In this document: positions 11,064 through 22,019 of the stretch, piece by piece
Layout of the letters: every line of letters starts with the position of its first letter
How positions within the stretch are numbered: the stretch's first letter is position 1
Assembly (NCBI GenBank): GCA_039105265.1
Contig: JAPFFF010000024.1
Coordinates: forward strand, 1,162,919-1,226,918
Direction of reading: 5' to 3'
Length of the DNA: 64,000 nt
Source: Tritrichomonas musculus
Lineage: Eukaryota > Parabasalia > Tritrichomonadida > Tritrichomonadidae
The notes under the pieces: generated by a model
Databases searched by the model: none
Told to the model about the DNA's origin: nothing
What the model saw: the letters and a program-made list of their open reading frames with translations, nothing else
Translations under genes and position numbers: made by a program

Positions 11064-11429
11064 AAATAAAAAGGCAGAATGTAAAGTAATGAATTTTGGT
11101 GTCTACTTTTTGAAAGGAGGTGTGCATATATCATCAGAAAATAAATTTAAAAGGGCGATTCCAATCGGCCAAATAAAAACACAAAATTAAAATTGAATAA
11201 AAATTGAAAAGTTATATGAGTTTTATCAATTTTTGAGATAAGTCTAAAAAAATTCTAGGAGCAACTTTTTCAAAGAGCATTATACAAAAATTTAAACTTT
11301 TTTAGAAATAAAGATCATTATTATGCATTCAATTTAGTTCATTTTTTTGAAAAAGCACATAGAATATATTAAGAAAAAAATATTTGATGAAACTCATAGA
11401 AATAGCGAACATAGTAAAACCGAAAAGCA
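11064..11429. other. AT-rich spacer, no gene seen
   Basis: Ordinary AT-rich sequence with several short stop-rich frames. No repeat partner within the window was noticed for this stretch. Confidence 0.4.
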
Positions 11430-11695
11430 GTTTTATTAATTTTCCACTTTTTTTAGCACGAACTCGAGAACTTAGATCTTGAACTTCTTTCGTAGGGATG
11501 TTCTCAGTCTATATCTTGGACTACCACATGGGAATTACCAGCTATATTTCGGAGATTTAGAAATGTTGAACATTTTTTTAGGAGAAATCTCATATTATAA
11601 GCTTCCGGAACCTAAATTATGATACCTTCTGCAGATATTTCACTATTTAAGCTTCAGATTAGTAATTTAAATTTCATCTTCGGGATAAAAGTTAA
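11430..11695 (+). repeat. Dispersed repeat, copy 1
   Basis: This ~260-bp stretch (landmarks TTTAGCACGAACT, TTTCGGAGATTTAGAAATG and GAACATTTTTTT) recurs in the same orientation at about 30035-30290, diverged but clearly alignable. Both copies lie near a large tetranucleotide tract. No ORF spans it; it may be part of an unrecognised mobile element. Confidence 0.6.
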
Positions 11696-11879
11696 AAATA
11701 AATGATTTTAATTTAAATAATTAATACCAAAATATTGCATGTCATGCCTGGAAATCGAAAATAAACAAACTTTTTGAAAGTTATATCTCAAAAAGTTGTT
11801 AGCACAGACTATTTTTGAAAGAAATGCATTAAAAAGCTGTTTTATTTTTACTTATCAAAAATGAATTCTTTCTGAAAAA

Positions 11880-12838
11880 AAGGTGTGGGTCCTCACTTCA
11901 CATTTCACTTTTTCTCTACAAATAATATATAGATTTAATTTTTTTATTATAATATTATAATCTTTATCTAAACAACTATTTAAATACATTATTAATTCTG
12001 CATTTTGTAGAAAAATGAAAAACTTGAATTTTGAAATTAAACTTATTTTAATATAGCAAAAAGCGTATACAGGCTTTTTTTATAACACATATTATATTAT
12101 TTATAAGGGTATGTAATGATCTTTCCTATTTAAATTCAGAAATATTGAGCAAAAATAGAAATGCTATGATTTCAAAAATGGATTGAAAGGAAAATATTTC
12201 TAAATTCCAGAAATAAAATAGTTTATAATAGCTTATTTGTTTAGTTAGCAATGACTATTAAATATACTTGAAGATTGATTAAATTGGTTCCATACATCAT
12301 GTTTTATTTCAGCCATATTTTTGAATGTGATATTTATACGTTAAAATTGTAAAGTATTGAATTTTTCATTTACAAAATGGATGTCAAAATCAGCTTTTTG
12401 GTTTAACCAATCAAAAATTAGACAAAAATTTATCAATTAACAGAGTATAAAAGCATTATAAATAATTAAAATAATACAGAATGCTATTTAATGTTGAATG
12501 TGTTTTAATGATGTTGAAAATAATATCAAATTAAAAGAAAATTTTGCCAAAACAAGAATAGTCAAAATGTATTCATATCAAAATAAGTTTTGGTGTTTTA
12601 AAAAAGAATTGAATACCAATATTTAATATTTTAACAATTTTAAATCTTATTGTTTTTGAATAGTTTATATTAAATAAACTTTTCAAAAATATTAAAAATT
12701 AAAATGCAAATAAAACGCGACGTATGGAATATTTTCCACTAAAAATCAAAAATAAAATTTTAATACTAATGATATATATTATATATCATAATCAACGGGA
12801 AATATTATTTTTAATAGCAGCCAAAAAATTTTCCAAAA
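11880..12838. other. ~960-bp insertion within the left Polinton terminal repeat
   Basis: Aligning the left terminal repeat with the right one shows continuous similarity up to about 11880 and again from about 12838, with 960 bp present only on the left. The insert starts near GGTGTGGGTCCTCACTTC. No clear terminal repeats or ORF are visible, so its nature is unknown; the alternative is a deletion from the right arm. Confidence 0.5.
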
Positions 12839-13318
12839 ATCACATTCAAAAAATTCTCTCAAATTTTCAAATGATTTGGAATAAAGCGCGAAAAAAAAGC
12901 GCGAAAGCCGCTAATTTCATATCATCACAGCCGCCAATTTTATATCATCTCATCAGTCAACTTCAGATCACCTTAATAACCGCCATTCTAGTCAACCAAG
13001 GTCGCCAATTACATATTGCAATATAACAAAAGGGAGGCTATCGCAAACACAAGTTACTAAGCAGAGTTTCCAGATCATCGCAGCAGCCAACTTCAGATCA
13101 CCTTAATAACCGCCATTCTAGTCAACCAAGGTCGCCAATTACATGTTGCAATATGTAAAAAGTGTTAAAAGCGGCTGAGGAATCGACTATAAGAAAAATC
13201 TGGGTCAGGTCAATTTGACCTTATGGCCAATCAAACTTTTTGAACGAAAGTAAACGCCATTTATCTGCAATTGTGGAAACACAAAACTAATAAGAACGAA
13301 TGCAGGAACGCATGAATT

Positions 13319-13555
13319 CGAACAAGATACGACGAACGATCTCGTAATTAACAAATATTACGGCAAGATACGACAAGCAAACTCACAATTGTAAACAATC
13401 TAGCAAGATAAGACAAGCAAACTCGTAATTGTAATTATTCTACCAAGATAAGATAAGAAAACTCGCAATTGTGAATGTTTTAGCAAGATATAACAACGAA
13501 ACTCGTAATTGTAAATAATCTACCAAATTAAGACAAGCAAACTCGCCATTTGATG
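13319..13555 (+). repeat. ~40-bp minisatellite, about six units
   Basis: Imperfect direct repeats of the type GCAAGATAAGACAAGCAAAC followed by TCGTAATTGTAAATAATCTA, about 40 bp each, inside the 1,204-bp transposon. Subterminal repeats of this sort are often transposase-binding sites; that role is inference. Confidence 0.8.
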
Positions 13556-13864
13556 GAATTTTTTCTAGTTCAACTATTTATTGATGTGCACGAATCAAGT
13601 TGTTTTTTAATAAAAAAGAATTAGTTTTAATGTTGATATTTTTACTAATTTATCCTTTTTCATGAGTAATTGAGAGTATAAATGGTTGTCTGTCTTTGAA
13701 AAATCTATAAAATTAAGAATTTATTTGGTCGTACACCAAAAAATGATTATAATATCTAAAAAAAATCATGAGAAATATTAATATTTGTAAGTTTATTTAA
13801 ACTAGGAATAATTATGATACCAATTTAAAGAAAAAGTAATTAATAAGCCATCTAATGAGCATTC

Positions 13865-13896
13865 TTTGTACATCAAACACGTGTTTGATGTACAAA
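13865..13896. repeat. 32-bp perfect palindrome centred on CACGTG
   Basis: The left half is TTTGTACATCAAACAC and the right half is its exact reverse complement, with no loop. It lies near the middle of the 1,204-bp transposon. Confidence 0.9.
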
Positions 13897-14454
13897 ATGT
13901 CTTCAAATGATAAATATGCTTTAGTAAGCATTATACCAATAACGCTGATTTGTCACGATATAATGAAAGATCATTTAATTTAAACATCGATTATATTTAA
14001 ACGCTGATTATTTCAAGGAAATGATCTTTAACTTGATTGTATGATAAAAATCGAGGTTTAAATATGTTGTATTTAGTAATTTTTGTACTCAACGTACTGT
14101 ATTTCGCGAATTATGATTTGATTCAATAAAATCGCTAGTAAATAGAATGAATAACGTTTAGCATGAGGAATAGTTAGAACGTGATTATGATAAAATCTGG
14201 CGTTAGAAGGAAATTAACTTGTTTTGCTGTTATTTATTGCGAGTTTAGTATTGTTCAAATATAGTCGTTTACTTTCGTTCAAAAAGTTTGATTGGTTTTC
14301 TAAGTATGGTTAAATATATTGGCCATAAGGTCAAATTGACCTGACCAGGATTTTTCCTATAGTCGATTCCTCAGCCTTAAAAGCAATTTATAACATAAAA
14401 TATGAATAAAAAAGACAAAATTTAATGTAAAATCTTATTTTTATTAATATTTTT

Positions 14455-15110
14455 TTACTGAGTGTATATAAATGAGAGATCAGACTTGCCAAACCAGCTC
14501 TCCAAGTAACTTCTTGCCTCTTCCGGGGTTGTTTTACGTCCGAAGCGTTCATACAATGAAGCATGATTCCAGTAATAATTATACTCTTGAACAAACTGAT
14601 CAAGATTTATCTAATGATAATAAAGACATATCAAAATTTTGCCACCGCCGCTCAATTTTGCCATTTTCTTGTGGTGTGTGTGGAGTGGTGGTGGTAAAAT
14701 TTATTGAATTTTCTTCCAGAACTTTTTGGAAATCTTCACCCCAAAATACCATTCCATTGTCAGAATGGAGTGTTTGAGATCTGTATATTTTCAGAAGTGC
14801 TCTCTTTAGAGCATCAGCTGCATTTATGGCTTGTTTTCTTGGAGTTAGTTCTTCATGCACGACGTATCTGGTTGAATCATCTATGAATGCAATCAGATAT
14901 ATCGTGATTGTTTCTCTTCCAGTAGTTATAGACACTTCATGCAAATCAGTGTTCTACTACTGGTCTTTATATAGAGGAAAAAAATCTATGAGGACGTTTC
15001 TTCTTTTTTATTGGTCAATCTTTTAAAAACATACTTTGTTCTTCATATATTTTGTGCATTAAGTTTTGGGATATTTTAAGGCCTCTTTTTGATAATGCTG
15101 TGTGACATCT
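14455..15110 (-). pseudogene. Polinton-type integrase remnant (catalytic core)
   Basis: The minus strand encodes recognisable pieces of a retroviral-type DDE integrase core: FIDDSTRYVV near the first acidic strand, LHSDNGMVFWG around the second Asp, and TTPHTPQENGKIERRW around the catalytic Glu. A C-terminal piece lies closer to 14460. This family joins Polinton (and LTR element) DNA to the target. The copy is a fossil with more than one break. Association with the neighbouring virion-type remnants and flanking inverted repeats favours Polinton over an LTR element. Confidence 0.7.
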
Positions 15111-15174
15111 TTTGTATCAAACTCTGAAAATTTCGTTATATTCCGTCACTTTTTGAATTTGTTCATCTGTTGGT

Positions 15175-15360
15175 ATAACTTCTAATCTTCCTGCTTTTTT
15201 TGATTAAATGATATCCTAAATCCATTAACATTTTTTTAAATCGGTAAATTGAGCAATTCATTTGTTTTGAAGCATTCGCATATGATAATTTGCCTTTTTC
15301 GATTTGATGATATAAATCATCTATCTTGGTAATGTATTCATCAATTTGCATTTCTTGGTA
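15175..15360 (-). pseudogene. Helix-turn-helix N-terminal piece of the integrase remnant
   Basis: The minus strand reads a helical segment with KLSYANASKQMNCSIYRFK, resembling the helix-turn-helix that precedes the catalytic core in integrases of this type. It lies upstream of the core remnant in the same orientation and belongs to the same fossil. Confidence 0.45.
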
Positions 15361-15379
15361 ATGAAAAGGAACAAGTAGT

Positions 15380-16385
15380 TTAGGTATGATGAATACCGTT
15401 CTCGATATCAAGCCTGATGTTAAACTTGTTAAGAGTGATATTCCTCCACAAAACGCTGAAATTATGATACAGAAACACAATCGATCATCACCTAACTCCC
15501 GTTGTACTTGAATAAGCGTGATCCTAATGGTTCCGCAGTGTTAGCGAATCTCGCTGATGTTAACGGTGAATGGGCTGACGATTTAGTATATAACACAGAA
15601 CTTCCAACAAAGGCTGCACGTGCACAAGTAAGAAATTAGTGAGATAAAGCACATGTTGATGCTCATGGAAATGAAGTTAAAGTATATAGTAAGAGAGATT
15701 TCCTTCACGATCAATTCAATCCTCAATATTTTGGTTACGATGATGATACATCACAAAACTTAGTTACAAATGTCGGTAGAGTTCTCTTCCATACTAGTTA
15801 CTACGATCAGAACTTCCCATTCTATAAAGGCGCTGTTAACAATAAGCGATACACATCAACAACACCTAAGAATTTATCTGCATATTTTTTGATGATGCTG
15901 TTGCAATAGTTGAAGCCTGTATCGGACGTGCTTTGAAGGGTCCTGAAAAGTTGAGATTCATCGGTAAAATCTCATCAGCGATATGGAATCAATCATTTAA
16001 ATCAACATTTGATCCACGTAACACACTCACTACGAAAGAATTCCATAAGTTGAAACGTAGTGAAAACGGCAAAACAGCTACTATTAATATGGTACTCTCA
16101 ATGCTGATATCAGCATTTAAAGATAACACGAATACTAATGCTTATGATGCAGTCGTTAATTTCAACATTAGCCAAATAAACACAGTTGTAGGTGGTTCAA
16201 GAGTTGTTGGAGCTCATCCAGGTGAATATGTCATGAGTCCATCTAAATTCAATACTTCAGCAACAACACCACCAGCTCCATTTTCAGATTCAGACATTGA
16301 TGCTCGATTAGCTGCTGTCCCTGATGAAGATACCTCAATAGATCCTGATTATCCAATGCCTGGAATTACTTATCCTGAAGAGTAA
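15380..16385 (+). pseudogene. Polinton virion-type gene remnant
   Basis: The plus strand carries fragments with codon usage noticeably less AT-rich than the surroundings (for example GEWADDLVYNTELPTKA and FGYDDDTSQNLVTNV). The last and longest open piece spans 15933-16385 and ends in an acidic, proline-rich tail. Its position between the integrase and ATPase remnants, and its opposite orientation to the integrase, fit a Polinton structural gene. I cannot say with confidence whether it is the major capsid or another Polinton protein. The remnant contains several breaks. Confidence 0.5.
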
Positions 16386-16494
16386 GTGGGAAAAGAATAA
16401 TGCTGTTGTGAAATGTATTTTTACATCTCATAAACATGATACCTGAGAATATATCGTTAAACAATATGGTTAAAAACAACGATTAAAAAGAAAA

Positions 16495-16745
16495 ATATGA
16501 GTGGAGCATTCATCGATAAGATAAATCCTGAGATTAACGTGAAATACAATTCCATTAATGTAATTGTTGGTAAATAGGAGCAGGGGAAGATGGTGATAGC
16601 TCTGGAAGAGGTGATAAAAATATTATTAATGAATACTCATCATCTACTCGTATATGTTACTAAAGATGGGGATGAAAGTGATTGATCTTTCTTAGCGTTG
16701 AAATCTTTAATAGAATCTCGATGTATTGATGTTTATTTTTAGACT
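16495..16745 (+). pseudogene. Packaging-ATPase-like remnant
   Basis: A short coding-like piece begins MSGAFIDKINPEIN and runs into a Walker-A-like segment with INVIVGK and then VIALEEVIKI, followed by a hydrophobic strand (HLLVYVTKDGDES). This resembles the start of the FtsK/HerA-type packaging ATPase of Polintons. It is a broken, truncated fossil. Confidence 0.45.
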
Positions 16746-17638
16746 AAAATCGAAAAATACATTATTTTAAATGTATCAAAAAGTTCAATTGAAAATTCGA
16801 ATATCAAAAGTTGAAAAAAAGATCCTCGATCTCTGAAATTGATCTCAAACATCAGTGTATATTTATTTATCGATATCATAGCGCAAATCAATTATTGATT
16901 CAGGAGAATCCGAAAATAATAAGCCTAACAGCAGATGATCTATTCACTGAACAAGTTTTTGGTTTGATTATTAAATATTATTAAAAATGTATTCAGATTG
17001 TTTATTATAATACATAGCTGTTTGAAAATTAGATAAGATTCTAAAGACCTCTGAACATGACACAATTTCTGTTAAAAAATTCTGATATTCTAAACATAGA
17101 TCAAGATTCGTGCATGTATTAAAATATCAAATTATTATAAAGATTCTGGTGATAGATTTTGATAAAATGTTGATTTATTTTAACCTTCATGAGGTTTAAA
17201 AAGGCGAATTTTGATCGTTTTAAAAAAGCATATTTTTATTTTCTTCTTATTTGTTAATAATTTTACTATTTTCTTATTTGCATTCATTTGTAGATTATTA
17301 TAATATAGATTATTAAAATTTTCCAATCAAAAAGTGAAAAATTAGAAATTAAACGGTCGTTTGTATTCAATCCAACATTTAATAAATTAAAAATGATGAT
17401 AAAAAAAATAATATATAAGAAGTAAATTGAGATCTGCACCAATTTAATATACTTAAGAAGATATTAAAAATGTCCATTGTAAATGATAATTTACAATTTG
17501 TTTAATATCTTTATTTAATCATATATTTTTTGAAAATTAGAGAGAATTCCTTTTTAATTTCAAGATAAAGATCAAAAGCATTCAAATTTAAAGCGAGTTT
17601 TTTTAATTAATAAAAATGATCATTTTGTTATGATGATT
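16746..17638. other. AT-rich Polinton interior, no gene recognised
   Basis: Stop-rich AT-rich sequence between the ATPase-like remnant and the right terminal repeat. It presumably marks lost Polinton genes, but nothing can be named. Confidence 0.4.
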
Positions 17639-17925
17639 GAAGTTGGTTGCTGCGATGATCTGGAAATTTTGCTTAGTAACTTGTGTTTGCGATAGCCTCC
17701 CTTTTGTTATATTGCAATATGTAATTGGCGACCTTGGTTGACTAGAATGGTGGTTATTAAGGTGATCTGAAGTTGGTTGCTGCGATGATCTGGAAATTTT
17801 GCTTAGTAACTTGTGTTTGCGATAGCCTCCCTTTTGTTATATTGCAATATGTAATTGGCGACCTTGGTTGACTAGAATGGTGGTTATTAAGGTGATCTGA
17901 AGTTGACTGATGAGATGATATAAAA
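17639..17925 (+). repeat. 130-bp tandem repeat in the right Polinton terminal repeat
   Basis: Units start at 17639, 17769 and 17899 (GAAGTTGGTTGCTGCGATG, the third partial), an exact 130-bp period with almost identical sequence. The left arm (about 12950-13160) has the same unit inverted but fewer copies, so unit number differs between the arms. Confidence 0.85.
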
Positions 17926-18249
17926 TTGGCGGCTGTGATGATATGAAATTAGCGGCTTTCGCGCTTTTTTTTCGCGCTTTTTTCCTAAAACATTTGAAAA
18001 TTTGAGAGAATTTTTTTTGAATGTGACTTTCGGAATGAATTCAATTTTGATAAGTTAAAAAAAAACAGTCTGTACTAACAACTTTTTGAGATATAACTTT
18101 CAAAAAGTTTGTTTATTTTCGATTTCCAGGGACGACAATGCCAAAATATTGCAAAAATACTCAAGAAATAAAATATAAATAATAAATAAAAATTTGTGAT
18201 AACTCATAGAATTTTTTTCTTGAAATAAACAAATTTTGATAATGGAAAT

Positions 18250-19570
18250 AAAACCCTCTAAAAAACCGTTTACAATTTTTTACGGCGCTAAAAAACTATT
18301 CCTAACAAAATACCTCTATTCTTTTTAATACATTTGATATCCAGCAATTATTATTCAGATCATAAATAATAATTTTATTGAACTATTTCTTTTGATTTTC
18401 TGTTTCAATGAATATAATTTAGATATCAATCATTGAAAATAAAATTGGAGTTTGCTCTGATATAAAGCATTTAATTTGTGCATAAAGCAAAATTCTGTTT
18501 TTGTTTTTTGTTTCAGTTTTTGCCCCAAAAAGTTACTTGATCATCATCATTTATAAATCTTTTGAAAATCAAAATTCATTCTATTGGCTTTGCTTATTTG
18601 ATTTAGCGTTATTAGTACAGTTTTATTTATTAAAATGATTACATTTAAAGTGCTAGAACATAAAATGATTTTTTTATTTTTTGTTTAATTACTATTTCAT
18701 TTTTACAAAATATAAAATATTTCTGTTATTTTCATAAAAAAACAAATAATTATATTATTTAATGCTTTTTTATGAGATATATCAAAAATAGATTAAGATA
18801 TTCGATCAATATATATTTTATTTATTTTTGAATAGTTTATTTCATTTTGTATTTTTTTAACAGATATTTTTAAAAATGGATAGCATAGTATAAATCAAAT
18901 GATATTCTTAATTGATATTAAAAAAATATTCCTTGAATTTCTTTTCAAAAATAATAATTTTCATGATTTGAAGTAAATAAATGCATATATATATTTATAA
19001 TATAAAAAACTGGTTATATAAAAATAGTTAACTTAAAAATTTTTTATATTAGAAAAAATAAATCTTACAATTTCATTGAAAAATTGAGAGTTTTTTGTAG
19101 GAAAAACGTATTTTATTGTATGCAATTATTTTAAATTGAGAGTTTTTTGTAGGAAAAACGTATTATTTTGATAAGAGAATGAAAAGTTATTAAAAATAAA
19201 ATATATTAAAAATATTAAAATATATATTAATTATAATAATTTATATATTTATTTGATACTTAGTACGATAAAAAAAATATATCAAAATATTAAATATTGC
19301 TTAAAAATTGTTGATAATTATTAAAAATTGCCCAATAATAGGAAAATGAAAGTTTTAATCTTGAAAATATAAATAAATGTTTATATAAAATGTTTATAGA
19401 TAGATTAATTTTCAATATCATAAAATATGATTTTCGATGTAGTTATATATCCAGACAGGATCATTATTCCCTTTTGAGGTTATATAATATTTTAATCAGT
19501 ATTAATAGCTAATAATTAATACACCATTATATTTTCGATTAGTCACAAAAACAGAAATTTAGGGGGTTTT
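18250..19570 (+). mobile_element. 1,321-bp non-autonomous transposon, copy 1
   Basis: Ends are short imperfect inverted repeats, AAAACCCTCTAAA at the left and the reverse complement of AAAACCCCCTAAA at the right. ATGGAAAT is duplicated immediately outside both ends (18242-18249 and 19571-19578). A second copy of the same length lies inverted at 24383-25703 and appears almost identical. There is no ORF of note, so a transposase must act in trans. The 8-bp duplication fits hAT best but does not prove it. A 32-bp internal direct repeat (GAGAGTTTTTTGTAGGAAAA core) lies near 19080 and 19134. The right end abuts the 1,811-bp element. Confidence 0.9.
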
Positions 19571-19579
19571 ATGGAAATA

Positions 19580-21390
19580 CCCGTTCCGCGCTTTAATTCG
19601 AATAGTTCGTTATTTTTTTGAATGCTTTTTTAACGTATAAAAAATTGAAAGCATTTCTGAGAAAAAATTGAATGGAAAAAACGTATAAAAAGTTTAAATC
19701 TTTTATATCCCAGGAACAAATAAATATTTTCATTATTAAACATAATATATATTAGCTATAGTTTCAAATATTTAAATATTTAAAATATAAAGAAAAAAGG
19801 AGATGGTAGAAATTTTAATGCTTTAATATTATGTCAAAGAATAAATGATATTTGAAATTTTCCAATGGATTATTCATCATTGATAAAATAATTATTTATA
19901 TTGATACTCAATAAAGGTTGAATTTTTTTCCATTCAAATATTGATGATCAGATCTCGATACCATTAGTATATTTGGGAACTTTCGGTTCATATATAAAAG
20001 ATTTTTTCAATAATAAATATAAATATTGGGTTCAAAAATGCATTCTCAAGCAAAAAGTTGTAAAATAGTATAATATTGAAAAAATTCTGAAAAAACTATA
20101 AGGCATAGGAGATAATTCTCGACGTTTTTGTTATTAATCGTATTGTAAAAATTAATTTATCCATGTTTTAAAACTTTTTTGTTTTTTGATGAATGTTAAA
20201 TGAAATTATTTGCTATTAGATTGATGTTGGACAGAAATTAGACTATTGGCAAAAATTAATAAGCTGAGAAATGATTGGATATTGTTTAATTTGTTTGATC
20301 TGAGTAAATAATAATATGAAGTATTTTTTGAATAAAAAGGTTTGCATGATAAAAAAGCTATATTACATTAAAAATAATATTAATAATTGTATATTTAATC
20401 TTTGTAGAAGATAAAAGGAGAATAATTCAATGATTTAATTTCAAGTTTTTTTCAGCTTAAAAAACGATTAAATCGCATTGAATTTTTATCGTATTGCATT
20501 GAATTTTTATCGTATTGCATTGAATTTTTATAGTATTGAATTAATTAAAATAAAGGAAAAATGATAATAATAAGAACTTATAACAATTTGTTGGTGATTT
20601 TAAAGCATTTTTAGTGAGAAAAAGTCATCATGCTTCGAAATTGAGAAGAAAAATCACAATCTTTTGAAAATTCTAAGCAAGAATTTAAGATAGTGTGAAA
20701 AATTCTGAGTTGTAATAATATCTTAATCATTTTTCAATATGAAAATTGAAATTAAGTCTTAAAAAAAACTGAGATTCAAATATTTTACCTAATTTTCGAA
20801 AAAAATGGATGAGAGAGCAGACGTTTGAGAAAGATTAAGAAATGTTGCTATAAAAATTAGAAAAAATGGCATTTCATTCCAATTTTTGCAAATCTGGTAT
20901 AAGAGTTATCAGCATTAAGAAAGATAAGACCAAGAATTAGTAAGATTGAGAAAAATTGGAATGAAATCGGAACAAGACTATGAAAAAATGGAGTAAGAGT
21001 TATCAGCATTAAGAAAGATAAGACCAAGAATTAGTAAGATTGAGAAAAATTGGAATGAAATAGGAAAAGTTTTGCAAATCTGGTATAAAAATTAAAATGG
21101 CTGGCGTAAGGAATAGAAAGATTAGCTTAAAAGCGTGATGGAGTGTAGTTTGAAACTGAAAAAAAGTGACCAAATAAAATTTGTCATTTTTTTTATATAT
21201 GAAGAAACAATAAATAAATATGTAATATTATGTCAAAATCGATTTTAAAAAATAAAGTTAAATATATCAGATTTCTTTTAATTTATTGTTTTTCTTTTTT
21301 CGTTAAAGATAATAACCAGTTAACAAAAAATAAAAAGAATCGTTAAGTAAACTAAAATAACGAACTATTCGAATTAAAGCGCGGAACGGG
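19580..21390. mobile_element. 1,811-bp TA-flanked transposon with 37-bp perfect inverted ends
   Basis: Both termini begin CCCGTTCCGCGCTTTAATTC inward and are identical for 37 bp, far more GC-rich than the surroundings. The element is flanked by TA on both sides (19578-19579 and 21391-21392), the target duplication of Tc1/mariner-type elements. The interior has no transposase ORF but contains ~67-bp direct repeats near 20900 and 20995 and a triplicated GCATTGAATTTTTATCGTATT motif around 20475-20530. It is therefore a non-autonomous derivative. Copy 1 of the 1,321-bp element inserted exactly at its left edge later. Confidence 0.85.
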
Positions 21391-21462
21391 TATACAAATT
21401 ATATTTATTATAATTATATGATAAGTATCAAAAAAGATAGATTTTTTTAAATAACACATACT

Positions 21463-21987
21463 TCACCATATTATTGGCATAGCCTCAGTACTTGGCATTG
21501 GCAAAGGCTTATAATTAATATCCAAATCATTGGTCAAATATAAATCATTTTCTTTTCTATTTTTAAGATATATTTTATGAATCATTTTCTTGTATAATTT
21601 TCTACTTCCTTCAATTTTCAAATCTCTCATATCTTTTAGCCTATAAAATTCCTTTTTAACATTATTATTTGTTGTCATATCAAGTTTGTGTCTGAAAAAA
21701 GATTCTTTTGACATTTTCATTAGCTTTAAATCAGAATTATCAAACTGAGTAAAGTTTTTTTGAAATATGATAATGATATCTCCATTAAATATTCCAATAT
21801 CATTAAATGATAAATTTGAGTCAATTATATTTCCTTTGTATACAAAAGTATGTTCCCAATTATTTTGAAGACATTTGGATAATTTTTCAATTTTATATTG
21901 TTTTGATATTATTATCGTTCTTGTTAAAACACCTGGAACCAAAACTCTAATTTTAACATCACCATCTGCTTCAAAATTTCCTTCCAT
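21463..21987 (-). CDS. Ubiquitin-like domain protein
   Basis: 174 residues from an ATG at 21987. Residues about 11-76 match the beta-grasp pattern of a ubiquitin-like domain: a first strand KIRVLVPG, a helix region KIEKLSKCLQ, FVYKGNIIDSNLSFNDIGI (the usual 'YKGKxLxDxxTLxDyxI' stretch), then GDIIIIFQ. The remainder (77-174) is a Lys/Asp-rich helical tail with no Gly-Gly terminus, so it is a protein containing a ubiquitin-like domain, not a conjugated modifier. An initiator-like TCATT lies 9 nt upstream of the ATG. It is isolated between transposons. The partner is unknown; such domains usually bind the proteasome or ubiquitin receptors. Confidence 0.7.
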   Translation of the reverse strand: MEGNFEADGDVKIRVLVPGVLTRTIIISKQYKIEKLSKCLQNNWEHTFVYKGNIIDSNLSFNDIGIFNGDIIIIFQKNFTQFDNSDLKLMKMSKESFFRHKLDMTTNNNVKKEFYRLKDMRDLKIEGSRKLYKKMIHKIYLKNRKENDLYLTNDLDINYKPLPMPSTEAMPIIW

Positions 21988-21993
21988 AAGAGA

Positions 21994-21998
21994 AATGA
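21994..21998 (-). promoter_or_regulatory. Inr candidate for the ubiquitin-like gene
   Basis: TCATT on the minus strand, putative +1 at 21996, giving a 9-nt leader before the ATG at 21987. Confidence 0.5.
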
Positions 21999-22019
21999 AA
22001 CTAATTAAAAAATAATTTT

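Larger units (their letters stand above)
13173..14376. mobile_element. 1,204-bp inverted-repeat transposon with 8-bp target duplication
   Basis: Both ends read GGCTGAGGAATCGACTATA inward, and the inverted similarity extends roughly 85-115 bp. The 8-mer TTAAAAGC flanks it directly on both sides (13165-13172 and 14377-14384), a clean target-site duplication. Eight-base duplications are typical of hAT elements, also of P and Merlin families. There is no transposase ORF, so it is non-autonomous. Its interior holds a ~40-bp minisatellite and a 32-bp perfect palindrome. It is inserted in the Polinton remnant and is therefore younger. Confidence 0.85.
11735..18170. mobile_element. Polinton/Maverick-like remnant with inverted terminal repeats
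   Basis: Inverted terminal repeats bracket a region holding an integrase remnant, a virion-type gene remnant and a packaging-ATPase-like fragment. The left repeat runs from about 11735 to 13160 and contains a ~960-bp insertion; the right runs from about 17639 to 18170. The arms differ at few positions where they align, so the copy is not very ancient. Both arms carry a 130-bp subterminal tandem repeat, about two and a half units on the right and fewer on the left. Intact Polintons are 15-25 kb and encode protein-primed DNA polymerase B; no polymerase is seen here, so most of the element is lost. It is broken at many places, at least several in each gene remnant. A 1,204-bp transposon is inserted in it. 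Confidence 0.65.

Noticed and set aside
12724-13026. 100-codon plus-strand frame
   Set aside because: Runs through the left terminal repeat of the Polinton remnant; low-complexity composition, no domain.
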